A DNA stretch of 33,048 bases from Microcaldota archaeon (GCA_021804095.1 JAJZKQ010000007.1:1-33048); one strand, 5' to 3'; positions 9,782-19,200 are shown, counted from the stretch's first letter. A program made the numbers and translations. The notes: generated by a model from the sequence alone, not told the origin.

Positions 9782-10969
9782 ATGGAACGATTAGGGATAG
9801 CTTTCTATACTGATAGTTATCTCCCTGCAGTTGATGGCGTCGTCACATCAATACTCAATTTCAAGGATGAGCTTGAGCACCGAGGCCATGATGTCTACAT
9901 ATTCTCAAGCAAGAAGCTCTATACTGAAGCTAAAAAGTCGAAGAATGTATTTCTTTATCCCGGGATAGACTTCAAGCCATATCCGCAGTACAGCATGGCA
10001 ATATTTCCATATAACTCCATGCTAAAGCTCAAGGATCTTAAAATAGACGTAATACACGCGCATACTCCGCTGGTCATGGGTTTTGCCGCAATGGTAAGCG
10101 CAAAGCTTGGTAAATATCCTATAGTCGGCTCCTACCATACCATAATAAACAACAAGTCTGTAGTGCAGGACTATTATCCCAAGAACAAGCAGCTGAAAAA
10201 AATCACCTCAAAATACATGCTTAAGTACATAAAATTCTTCTACAGGAGATGCAATGCTACGACAGTTCCCTCGGACTCCATAAAAACATTCCTGGAAAGA
10301 TACGGCGGCATACAAAACATATCTGTAGTGCCAAACAGCATAGACCTAAAGACATTCAATCCCGGTGTTGACGGATCCGTCCTTCGCGCCAGCCTGGGCA
10401 TAAGAGATAATGAAAAAATGGTTCTTTATCTGGGCAGGATCTCCAAGGAGAAGAAGATAGAGGTAATGCTTAAGGCGGCAGCCTATCTTCTTAAAAAGGA
10501 AAAAAACATAAAATTCATAATAGGCGGAACAGGCCCTGCTGAACAGCACTACAAAAAGATGGCAGTCAATCTGGGACTGGAAAAGAGCGTAAAATTCATA
10601 GGATTCGTAGGCAATAAAATCCTTCCCAAGCTATATGCCGCCTCGGATCTCCTCTGCCTGCCATCCACATTCGAGACCCAGGGGATAGTCTCTCTAGAGG
10701 CGATGGCAACCGGCAGGCCTGTCGTCGGAGCCGACTATCTTGCGCTATCCGAGCTCATAATAAACGGGAAAAACGGTGAAAAATTCATTCCCGGCAATTA
10801 TATCTCATGTGCAAAAAAAATAGAAAAGGTTTTAAATGATACATCTCCATATATAGGCAGTGCATTAAGTACTGCAGCTCAATTTTCAGTTAAAAAAGTG
10901 ACCGATAGATTGCTTGATGTATACGATTTAGTCCTTACAAACTACAACGGTGTATATACTGACAGATAA
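9782..10969 (+). CDS. GT4-family (GT-B fold) glycosyltransferase
   Basis: 'MGIAFYTDSYLPAVDGVVTSI'-like start (MERLGIAFYTDSYLPAVDGVVTSI), 'VPNSIDLKTFNPG', 'YLGRISKEKKIEVMLKA', 'PSTFETQGIVSLEAMATGRPVVG'. Confidence 0.93.
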   Translation: MERLGIAFYTDSYLPAVDGVVTSILNFKDELEHRGHDVYIFSSKKLYTEAKKSKNVFLYPGIDFKPYPQYSMAIFPYNSMLKLKDLKIDVIHAHTPLVMGFAAMVSAKLGKYPIVGSYHTIINNKSVVQDYYPKNKQLKKITSKYMLKYIKFFYRRCNATTVPSDSIKTFLERYGGIQNISVVPNSIDLKTFNPGVDGSVLRASLGIRDNEKMVLYLGRISKEKKIEVMLKAAAYLLKKEKNIKFIIGGTGPAEQHYKKMAVNLGLEKSVKFIGFVGNKILPKLYAASDLLCLPSTFETQGIVSLEAMATGRPVVGADYLALSELIINGKNGEKFIPGNYISCAKKIEKVLNDTSPYIGSALSTAAQFSVKKVTDRLLDVYDLVLTNYNGVYTDR

Positions 10970-11597
10970 TGAAATAAAGACAGAAGAAAAAAGCCCTAAG
11001 AGCGAAGGCTCATCCTCAGAGGTTAAGAAGCCAGTTCCTACTCAGAATGAGGAGCTTATGAAAGCCATAGAGGAAGAGCGCAAGAAGAAGAGCGCACTCA
11101 TCGATGAGCTCAGGAGGTACAAGCGCAGGCTTGCGTATAAGCTAGCTGAGAAAGACGCACTTGCAAAGCTCAATGCTGAAAACTCTGCAAACAGAAAGGG
11201 CACGAAGAACATAGGCTATCTGAGGAGGAAGAAGGAGTCGCTTGAATTCAGGATATCAACGGAGGCATTCACCCTTAGCGCTGAGAAAGATCTTATAAGA
11301 AAGAAGCAGGAAGTAGATGCCGAGCTGAACGAGGCCATAAACAACTACCGAATGAAGCGCAAGGCAGAATTTGTAAATGGGGACATAGAGGAGCTCACTA
11401 AAAAATCAGACGAGACGTATGCAAAGCTGCAGGAGCTGGAAAAAAGGCTCGATGTATTATATGGCAACCTGAGAAGGCAGCGCGGCCAGCACAGGGAGAA
11501 GAAGCATGAATACCACCAGGCACCTGTGCAGGAGGTAAGCTTCGCCGATATAGCAATCATAAAAGGCAAGAAGGAAGACAAGAAGAACGGCGAATGA
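10950..11597 (+). CDS. Archaeal coiled-coil protein (COG1340-like)
   Basis: Highly charged heptad-like sequence throughout; overlaps the upstream GT4 gene by 20 nt, so the start may be slightly downstream. Confidence 0.75.
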   Translation: MYILTDNEIKTEEKSPKSEGSSSEVKKPVPTQNEELMKAIEEERKKKSALIDELRRYKRRLAYKLAEKDALAKLNAENSANRKGTKNIGYLRRKKESLEFRISTEAFTLSAEKDLIRKKQEVDAELNEAINNYRMKRKAEFVNGDIEELTKKSDETYAKLQELEKRLDVLYGNLRRQRGQHREKKHEYHQAPVQEVSFADIAIIKGKKEDKKNGE

Positions 11598-12917
11598 ATG
11601 CAGGTTACCTTTTTTGGAGCGGCTTCCGAGATAGGAAGAAGCTGCATAATGCTAGAATCCAATAAGACAAGGATACTTCTCGATTCTGGAGTCAAAATCG
11701 GAAGCAGTGAAGAATATCCCATGATTCCTGAAAGTGATCTAAAAAGCATAGATGCAATACTAATATCACATGCTCATCTTGACCACTCGGCATATCTTCC
11801 GCATATATTCTCAAAAGGATTCAGGGGCAGCGTCTATGCCACAAAGCCGACCCTGGAGCTTATGAATATCCTGATAGGAGACTACCTAAAGATAGCAGAG
11901 CCGCCTGAGGTGGACCCTGATGCTTTTTCAAAGATGCAGAAAAGCTACAAAATAACAGAATACAACATGCCTATCATCATAAAAGACATGGAGATAAGCA
12001 TGCTGCCTGCAGGGCATATCCTGGGAAGCTCCATGATAACCGTCAAAGCAGAAAAGAAGAGTATTCTCTATACTGGAGATGTGAACTGCAGAAACACAAA
12101 ACTCCTTAACAAGGCAGAGAGCAGGAATCTCGAATCCGAAATAATGATAACAGAGAGCACCTACGGCGGCTCAAAAGATATCTTCCCTCCTGAGAAGTCT
12201 GTTCTTGCAGGAATGATCTCCAGCATAAAGGAGACTATCTCAAAAGGCGGCAAGATAATAATACCAAGCTTCGGGGTAGGGAGAGCGCAGGAGGTTATGC
12301 TGCTTCTTGACGATTACATGAAATCAGGCGCAATTCCGGCAGTGCCTATATATACCGACGGCATGGTGAACAAGGCACTGAGAATACACAGGCATAATGT
12401 GATATACTGCAGGGATGAGCTCCAGAAGCGAATACTTATGAATGATGATGATCCATTCAAGAGCAGAAATTTTGCAGAAGTTGGCGGGATATCGGGAAGA
12501 AATAAGATACTCTCACAAGGCAATCCTGCAATAATAGTAACAACAAGCGGCATGCTTACCGGAGGACCTGTGTTGGAATATCTGGAAAGGCTCGGAGGCG
12601 ATACTCTAAACAAGCTGATACTGGTAGGCTATCAGGCCGAGGGAACAAGGGGAAGGGCTCTTGCAGAAGGAGCCGATGAAATAGAATACAAAGGCAGAAA
12701 AACCAAGATCTCAATGGACATTGAACAATACAGGCTCTCAGCACATGCGGACAGAAACCAGCTTTTAAACCTTATACAAAGCGTCAAATCAATGCATGAC
12801 CTCTTCATAATACACGGCGAGCCTTCAAAATCCAGAGAGCTTGGAGAAGCAGTTTCATCCTCCGGAAATCCTGCAAGAATACATATGCCTTCAATCAAGG
12901 ATAGTTTCGGATTCTAA
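11598..12917 (+). CDS. Metallo-beta-lactamase/beta-CASP ribonuclease (aRNase J/CPSF-like)
   Basis: 'HAHLDHSAYLP', 'GHILGSSMI', 'YTGDVN', 'ESTYGG', 'TSGMLTGGPVLEYL', 'SAHADRNQLLNLI'. Confidence 0.94.
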   Translation: MQVTFFGAASEIGRSCIMLESNKTRILLDSGVKIGSSEEYPMIPESDLKSIDAILISHAHLDHSAYLPHIFSKGFRGSVYATKPTLELMNILIGDYLKIAEPPEVDPDAFSKMQKSYKITEYNMPIIIKDMEISMLPAGHILGSSMITVKAEKKSILYTGDVNCRNTKLLNKAESRNLESEIMITESTYGGSKDIFPPEKSVLAGMISSIKETISKGGKIIIPSFGVGRAQEVMLLLDDYMKSGAIPAVPIYTDGMVNKALRIHRHNVIYCRDELQKRILMNDDDPFKSRNFAEVGGISGRNKILSQGNPAIIVTTSGMLTGGPVLEYLERLGGDTLNKLILVGYQAEGTRGRALAEGADEIEYKGRKTKISMDIEQYRLSAHADRNQLLNLIQSVKSMHDLFIIHGEPSKSRELGEAVSSSGNPARIHMPSIKDSFGF

Positions 12918-13083
12918 TCCTGCACCTGATAACTAATCCCTACTCTCGTATAATTTCCAATATCTCTCCTATCCATATACTTCTATATTGTATTTTATCT
13001 ATAAAAAACCGAAAGCTTTAAGAATCTCATCTAATTAATATCAACAAGGGCTAACAAGTACATCCTGCTGAAAAGGTGAAAAT

Positions 13084-13272
13084 ATGAACACAACAAAACA
13101 AAAACCTGAAAAGACAGTGGTTACTGGTACAGAAAAGAATCCTGCCCAAGTAGCTCAAGCACCAGCGCAAACGAGAACTGTAGTTTTCACAGCAGCAGAA
13201 AAACTGCAAATACAGAGAGAAGCAAACATCGGGAGGCTTGGACCATTTCTCAAAGGTCTGAAACTACATTAG
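13084..13272 (+). CDS. Small 62-aa protein of unknown function
   Basis: Preceded by Shine-Dalgarno-like 'aaaaggtgaaaat' and A/T-rich promoter-like sequence; no competing gene on either strand. Confidence 0.5.
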   Translation: MNTTKQKPEKTVVTGTEKNPAQVAQAPAQTRTVVFTAAEKLQIQREANIGRLGPFLKGLKLH

Positions 13273-13419
13273 TGCGCAGGATAACAGGCAAAGAAACAGA
13301 ATGGGAAATTTACTTAATAAATTTCCCTATTTATACTTAATATAATTTCATCTTTCCAATGCGGTACATCGCATAATCACATAATCAGGCGTTTTCTTCT
13401 AATCCTTCATTGTAACCAA

Positions 13420-13875
13420 TCAGACATCTACTATTGCCCTGATTGTGCATCCTGATTCCGATCTTAGTACCGCAAATCCTGAAGGGGTTACTGCCTTGAT
13501 ATCAAGCATGGTATAATCCCTATCTGTATCCTTGTAGAACAATCTTCCTTCTATGGTGAATCTTCCTGCTGATTTTTTAAGATGCTCTACCTTAAAACTA
13601 AATGCGTTAAGATATAACGATGACCTCTTAGTTACAATATCTTGCAGGACAAACCACGCCAGATTCTCAATGTTACCTGCCTTCTCAATTATCTTTAACG
13701 ATCTGCTTGGGTTTCCAAGAGCAGATAATTTCTTAGTATCAAGTACTATTCCAAGCAATGCTAAAGCTGCGTTCTCCAATGCCTCTTCAAAACTATCGCC
13801 ATAAGCCTCAAATTCAACATCTGCCATATGCTTAAGGTATCTGAAACGCCGTTTTCCCATAAGTATCTGCCTCAA
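13420..13875 (-). CDS. Archease family protein
   Basis: 'FRYLKHMADVEFEAYGDSFEEALENAALALLGIV' and C-terminal 'CTIRAIVDV'. True start may be the internal Met of 'MGKRRFRYL'. Confidence 0.87.
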   Translation of the reverse strand: MRQILMGKRRFRYLKHMADVEFEAYGDSFEEALENAALALLGIVLDTKKLSALGNPSRSLKIIEKAGNIENLAWFVLQDIVTKRSSLYLNAFSFKVEHLKKSAGRFTIEGRLFYKDTDRDYTMLDIKAVTPSGFAVLRSESGCTIRAIVDV

Positions 13876-13942
13876 AAAAGCTATATATGTCTATCAGTAC
13901 AAATTATAAACGTCCTGTGAAGACAAGAGTAACTGCTGAAAA

Positions 13943-15526
13943 ATGATGAAACCCATATCGACGGAGGACACTGGTGTATTGTTGGAATATGATAAACGGG
14001 TAGGAATTCTCATTTTTTCAATACTCCTGGCAGTATCGGTTGCCAGCTCTTTTTATATAACCCCATTCTCAATAGGCGATACCGACCCCTCGACATATGT
14101 GGCAGTGCCTCTTCTTATGCTTCCACTATTCTCATTGTTCATGCTCAAGGAGGAGATAAAGCCTAATACAACAAAGCGTGACATAATGCTAGGGATATCC
14201 ACCTTCGCCCTTCTCGCTGCGATTACTGTATTTCTGAGATATCAGCTTTCCTATCTTTTTCTTAGCTACAGAATAGACATGCTCCTATTCCCTATGCTTA
14301 TAATCTCCTTCGCATTTCTCCTTTTCGGGTCTTCGAACATTCACAAATTCAAGTATATCGCCGTATATTCCATGCTTGCCTCATCTCTAATAGCCGCTCC
14401 CATAATAATGGCAAATTTTGCATTTACAGAATTCAATACACATATAATCTACCTCATTCTGCGGATATTCATACCTGGAATATCACTCATATCACCATTA
14501 ACTGTGGCTACAAACGGATACCAGATAAGCATAGGAGAAACATGTGTGGGGATAGGCATACTTATCTCAATAATCTTATTTCTCATGCCACTAGCATATC
14601 TCTATAACGGAGAAAGGAAGAAGAAATTTCTATGGCTCCTAAGCGCAATAATCATCTTATTCCTGCTCAATATAGGAAGAATGTTCAGCATAGCCTTATT
14701 CTGGCTTCTTTACGGTCCAACAAGCGCCCTGATGGAAGTCCATGTCTTTGCAGGCGTTCTTCTCTTCTATATCTCCATAATACTTATGGTCCTATTATCG
14801 GGAAGATACGGCTTGGAATTAAAAACAGAGAGTCAAAAAAACAGGACTCAAAACAAAGCAGGAAAGGCAAGCAAAACAAAAAGAGCAGCAACCTATTCTG
14901 CATATGGCATAATCATAAGCATACTTATGGCAATAGCATATTTTGCCATGACTTATAACTACTCTTCAGCACTCTACATCTCGCAAATACACCTGTATAC
15001 GCCTTCATATCCCAAATTAACTAGCGAAGGTGCTTATGCAATTGCAGGTTCCATATTGAATCGTTCTGAAACACTTAAAAGCATATCCCTGAGCGGAAAC
15101 TTCAGCGAAATTCTCTCTGTATATGGACAAAATATAAACTACTCAGAGCCTCTAATAGTCTACATGGGCTACTACAAAAACACCGGGCTTCCCATACCTG
15201 TTTTGGGAAGAACAGGGATAAGCAGCATGCATTTCACTAACCAGAAAGGAATCTCCGGAAGTATCTATTATTTAGAATCAAACATGTCCGGATTTCTGGT
15301 GTATCATGCCATAATCCCAGATATAGGGCTAAACGGCTCTTCTGCAATTCCAATTTCAACATATCTGATACTTCCCGCTTCAGAACTAGAAACCTCCGGT
15401 GCATGCACAAATGGGTTTTCATACACCGACTACCTGATTAATATAGCAAATCCTACACTATACAATACCACTTTAAGGCAGCAGCTAAATTCAGGATACT
15501 GCCTTTTCAAAAAGGTGCTATCTTGA
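13943..15526 (+). CDS. Archaeosortase/exosortase-family membrane protein with about 200-aa extracytoplasmic C-terminal extension
   Basis: Putative triad Cys (ISIGETCVGIGI), Arg (LNIGRMFSIAL), His (MEVHVFAGVLLF) within TM segments; after one more TM, a soluble segment 'SSALYISQIHLYTPSYPKL...'. Confidence 0.8.
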   Translation: MMKPISTEDTGVLLEYDKRVGILIFSILLAVSVASSFYITPFSIGDTDPSTYVAVPLLMLPLFSLFMLKEEIKPNTTKRDIMLGISTFALLAAITVFLRYQLSYLFLSYRIDMLLFPMLIISFAFLLFGSSNIHKFKYIAVYSMLASSLIAAPIIMANFAFTEFNTHIIYLILRIFIPGISLISPLTVATNGYQISIGETCVGIGILISIILFLMPLAYLYNGERKKKFLWLLSAIIILFLLNIGRMFSIALFWLLYGPTSALMEVHVFAGVLLFYISIILMVLLSGRYGLELKTESQKNRTQNKAGKASKTKRAATYSAYGIIISILMAIAYFAMTYNYSSALYISQIHLYTPSYPKLTSEGAYAIAGSILNRSETLKSISLSGNFSEILSVYGQNINYSEPLIVYMGYYKNTGLPIPVLGRTGISSMHFTNQKGISGSIYYLESNMSGFLVYHAIIPDIGLNGSSAIPISTYLILPASELETSGACTNGFSYTDYLINIANPTLYNTTLRQQLNSGYCLFKKVLS

Positions 15527-16506
15527 TATTCGAATTTTCATCCGGAGCTGTGATATTCAGAAAAGACCAAGACGGAAAGATACTTTTTCTCTTATTGGAG
15601 AAAGCAAACGGCGAATATGATCTTCCAAAAGGCCATATAGAAAAAGGCGAGAGTGCTGTAGAGGCTGCCAAAAGGGAGATAACCGAAGAGACAGGATTAT
15701 CGGTAGAATTTATACCCGGATTCTCAATAATGACAAAGTATTTTTTCTACAAAAACAAATCAAAGGTTCTTAAGAAGAATAAGCTATTCCTGGCTGAAGT
15801 ACGTTCATCAAAGGTGACAATCTCCCCTGAACATAAAGGATATTCATGGCTTACTTTTGAAGAAATAACTGAAAAAATAAAATACAAGAACACAAAGACC
15901 CTCTTCAAAGAAGCAAGTTCCTACATAAGAAAGAAGGAATTGATGGACAAGCTTAATTCAGAATATGCAAAGCTGCCTTCTTCTGAGAAAATCTGGAATC
16001 TCAGCAAGAGGCTAGTTCCAGGAGAAGGCCCACTAAACGCTTCAGTAATGCTAGTGGGTCAGGCTCCCGGAAAGAATGAGGACGAATCGCTCAGGCCCTT
16101 CATAGGCAGGTCAGGAAAGCTGCTTTCATCCATGATGCACAAAGCAGGCATAAACAGAAGCGATACCTACATAACAAGCACTGTGCAGTTTTTCCCTCCT
16201 GCAAACAGGCTTCCTACCGAAAACGAGGTAGAGCTCTGTATGCCGTTTCTAATGCGGCAGATTGAGATAATAAAACCCAGTTTCATAATTACCCTAGGGA
16301 GCCTTTCTGGAAAAGTCCTTACCGGAGTAGAAAGCATTGAGAAGGAGCACGGCAGAATCATCAAAAGAAACTCGATTACTTATATGGTCACATATCATCC
16401 TGCAGCGGCCTTAAGGTTCAAAAGAGTGCTGGAGCTCATGTCTGAAGACTTCAAGAAATTCGGAAGAGAGATAAATGCCGGAACTATTGAAATCAATAAG
16501 GAATAA
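15523..16506 (+). CDS. Fusion protein: N-terminal Nudix hydrolase (Ap4A hydrolase-like) + C-terminal family-4-type uracil-DNA glycosylase
   Basis: Nudix box 'GHIEKGESAVEAAKREITEETGL'; UDG motifs 'VPGEGPLNASVMLVGQAPGKNEDESLRPFIGRSGKLL', 'PPANRLPTENEVELC', 'TYHPAAALR'. TTG start overlapping the upstream TGA stop. Confidence 0.92.
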   Translation: MIFEFSSGAVIFRKDQDGKILFLLLEKANGEYDLPKGHIEKGESAVEAAKREITEETGLSVEFIPGFSIMTKYFFYKNKSKVLKKNKLFLAEVRSSKVTISPEHKGYSWLTFEEITEKIKYKNTKTLFKEASSYIRKKELMDKLNSEYAKLPSSEKIWNLSKRLVPGEGPLNASVMLVGQAPGKNEDESLRPFIGRSGKLLSSMMHKAGINRSDTYITSTVQFFPPANRLPTENEVELCMPFLMRQIEIIKPSFIITLGSLSGKVLTGVESIEKEHGRIIKRNSITYMVTYHPAAALRFKRVLELMSEDFKKFGREINAGTIEINKE

Positions 16507-16538
16507 AGACATTCCCAGCCTAATATCCTGCAATGACG

Positions 16539-16613
<75 letters not shown>

Positions 16614-16763
16614 TTAACAACGCGTGCATGAAATCACACACCATTTACAGGTATGATATAGTGGCTTACAGTTATATCATGAATTGGCATTTTGCAACTC
16701 CTTCAGCTAGAACGAGAGGATATCGCTTTTTCGCTGGCATGGATTCAGTCACAGGCAAAAAAG

Positions 16764-17255
16764 CTAATCCGAATATATCCTGCCGAACACATCCTTATGG
16801 TAATGCTTTATCTCTTCAACAACAGCTATCTCCCTGAGTTCCGAAACACCTTCAATCATCTTTATCTTGTCTCTCATCACATCATCTATCTGCGAAAGGT
16901 CTTTACCGCTGATTTTTATTATGAAATCATATTCGCCGAAGACCACATATATATCGGTAACTTCAGGCAATGCCTCAAGCTCCTTCTGCACATCATCATG
17001 CTTTTCTGACACAGTCTTCAGAAGAGCCATAGAAACCACACCATGTTCCACATAGATCGAATTCAACTCAATGGTAAATCTCTTTATAACTCCCTCCCTC
17101 ATCAGTCGTTTGAACCTATGCTGTATTGTTGCATCAGGATAGCCTGTTGCCTTGGACATCTTGGCAAAACTCATCCTAGAATCCTCAGATAAATGTGATA
17201 TTATAGCTAAATCTATTTCATCTAATTTTATCTTATTGCTAGCTGTACTTGCCAT
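16764..17255 (-). CDS. Lrp/AsnC-family transcriptional regulator
   Basis: 'KLDEIDLAIISHLSEDSRMSFAKMSKATGYPDATIQHRFKRLMREGVIKRFTIELN' wHTH plus RAM-like C-terminal domain. Confidence 0.95.
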   Translation of the reverse strand: MASTASNKIKLDEIDLAIISHLSEDSRMSFAKMSKATGYPDATIQHRFKRLMREGVIKRFTIELNSIYVEHGVVSMALLKTVSEKHDDVQKELEALPEVTDIYVVFGEYDFIIKISGKDLSQIDDVMRDKIKMIEGVSELREIAVVEEIKHYHKDVFGRIYSD

Positions 17256-17383
17256 ATAACCCCTATCATTTAGTATTATACCAATAAATTAATAAATACT
17301 TAAGAAATCAACAACATTGATAAATATAAACAATATGTTAGTTTTAAACTACTGTATATGCTTATATTTGGTTTTTTACCTAA

Positions 17384-17413
17384 TTTCATTAGATATTTGA
17401 GTATTTAATGAAA
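17384..17413. promoter_or_regulatory. Inverted repeat TTTCATTA-N14-TAATGAAA, candidate operator between Lrp-family and transporter genes
   Basis: Perfect 8-bp arms at 17384-17391 and 17406-17413 in the AT-rich spacer between divergent genes. Confidence 0.4.
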
Positions 17414-17502
17414 CATTTAAATACCTTATTGTTATTATACTAATATAAAATCTGCAAGTTATCTAATATAACCTGTAAATAATTGATAGCAAAGATGGTA
17501 AT

Positions 17503-17709
17503 ATGAGCGCATATCAAAGCCTAGGAAAAAACTTTATGACAAAAGAAGAGATAATAGAAGTTATAGGGGACCATGCGACCTTTGTAAAGAAGGAGAAACT
17601 CAGCCTCAGGGTGCTGACTAAAAAGGAAAAATATCTGATGATAGGACTAAGAATATACATAGTAGCCATTATCGGTGTTATAATCCTGAGCCTGCTGGGC
17701 GTTATCTGA
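17503..17709 (+). CDS. Small 68-aa single-pass membrane protein
   Basis: C-terminal hydrophobic helix 'YLMIGLRIYIVAIIGVIILSLLGVI'; located directly upstream of the NRAMP-like gene. Confidence 0.65.
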   Translation: MSAYQSLGKNFMTKEEIIEVIGDHATFVKKEKLSLRVLTKKEKYLMIGLRIYIVAIIGVIILSLLGVI

Positions 17710-17748
17710 CCCCATCAATATCTGTAACAAAGACAAGTATCTCTAATT

Positions 17749-19200
17749 TTGTATAACAAAGATCTTGCAGAGCAAGGCGATCCGATGCCCACAAAGCACA
17801 TTAGCAAAACAATTAGTAAACCGACTAAGAATAAAAAAGCCTTCTTAAATGATACCACTCCAAAATTAATGACTAATGATGGGATAAAATCAGAGGATAT
17901 GGTACGTGTGAGAGAGAGGCAGCAGATTGAACGCCTCAAATCAAAAAAATCGTTTTTGAAGAAGATAATGCTCTTCCTGATACTGATGGGTCCCGGAATG
18001 CTTGTTATGCTTGCAGACAATGATGCTGGAGGGGTCATCACCTATGCAATAACAGGAGCGACTTATGGGATAAGTATCTTCATCCCATTTCTCATACTTA
18101 TGATTTTTGTTGCTTACATTGTGCAAGAAATGACTGCAAGGCTCGGAGCAGTAACCCATCGTGGACACGCAGAGATGATCTTCAGCAGGTTTGGAAAAGG
18201 CTGGGGCTTATTCTCCATGGGTGATCTCATCATATCAAACTTTCTTACCCTGATCACCGAGTTTATAGGAATGGGGGCAGCCTTGCTCTTCATCGGCGTG
18301 CCATTGGCCTTGGGAGTCTTAATAAGTGCCGCGATTCTTCTTTTCATACTTTCATTCCGTAGATATCTGGTCATAGAAAAGATAATTCTTGCATTTGCCG
18401 TATTGAACTTGATATACATACCACTGGCGTTCATTGCACATCCTACAATTGCACAAATACTGAAGGCTTTCTCATTTGCCGGAATACCTAGTACAGGTTC
18501 GCTGACAACATTGGTCTTCCTATTAATTGCCAATCTAGGAACAACAATTGCACCGTGGATGCTTTTCTATCAGCAATCAGCAGTTGTGGACAAAGGAAGT
18601 GTAAAGGAAGACCTATTTTACGGAAAATTGGACACCTTCATCGGTGCTGTTATGATGGGAATCATATCTGTCGCTATTGTTGTATTCACCGCTATGACAT
18701 TACATACGACTGGCACAAACACTCTCTCCTACACTGACCTTGATTTTGCTAACACCATATCAAAGATCATGGGCAATTATGCCGGAGTACTATTCTCAAT
18801 AGGACTGTTTGAGGCAGGTTTTGTGGCAGCATTCGCTTTAGCTTCCTCATCGGCCTGGGCATTCGGAGAAGTTATGGATCTTCCCCACAGCTTCAACAGA
18901 AAGTTCAGCGAAGCAAAGCCTTTCTATGCAATTTTCTTTGCAAGTATAATCGGCGCTGCACTTGTAGTGCTAATACCAAACGCTCCACTCGGATTCTTCA
19001 CCCTGCTGGTGCAGATAACCGCGACCATACTTATGCCACCGGCTTTAATATTTCTCTACTTCCTTGTTAATGACAGGAGTCTCATGGGAGACAAAGTCAA
19101 CGGAAAATTCACCAATATTGCTGTTGCCGCTATAATAATCGGAATAATTGCGATGAATACCCTTTTGGCAATCCTGCTGGTAAACGGAGGGCATATATGA
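17749..19200 (+). CDS. NRAMP-family divalent metal transporter, divergent subfamily
   Basis: 'MGPGMLVMLADNDAGGVITYA' (TM1) and 'LGTTIAPWMLFYQQSAVVDKG' (TM6), many TM segments. The listed start is TTG; an ATG at about 17785 is an alternative. Confidence 0.88.
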   Translation: MYNKDLAEQGDPMPTKHISKTISKPTKNKKAFLNDTTPKLMTNDGIKSEDMVRVRERQQIERLKSKKSFLKKIMLFLILMGPGMLVMLADNDAGGVITYAITGATYGISIFIPFLILMIFVAYIVQEMTARLGAVTHRGHAEMIFSRFGKGWGLFSMGDLIISNFLTLITEFIGMGAALLFIGVPLALGVLISAAILLFILSFRRYLVIEKIILAFAVLNLIYIPLAFIAHPTIAQILKAFSFAGIPSTGSLTTLVFLLIANLGTTIAPWMLFYQQSAVVDKGSVKEDLFYGKLDTFIGAVMMGIISVAIVVFTAMTLHTTGTNTLSYTDLDFANTISKIMGNYAGVLFSIGLFEAGFVAAFALASSSAWAFGEVMDLPHSFNRKFSEAKPFYAIFFASIIGAALVVLIPNAPLGFFTLLVQITATILMPPALIFLYFLVNDRSLMGDKVNGKFTNIAVAAIIIGIIAMNTLLAILLVNGGHI

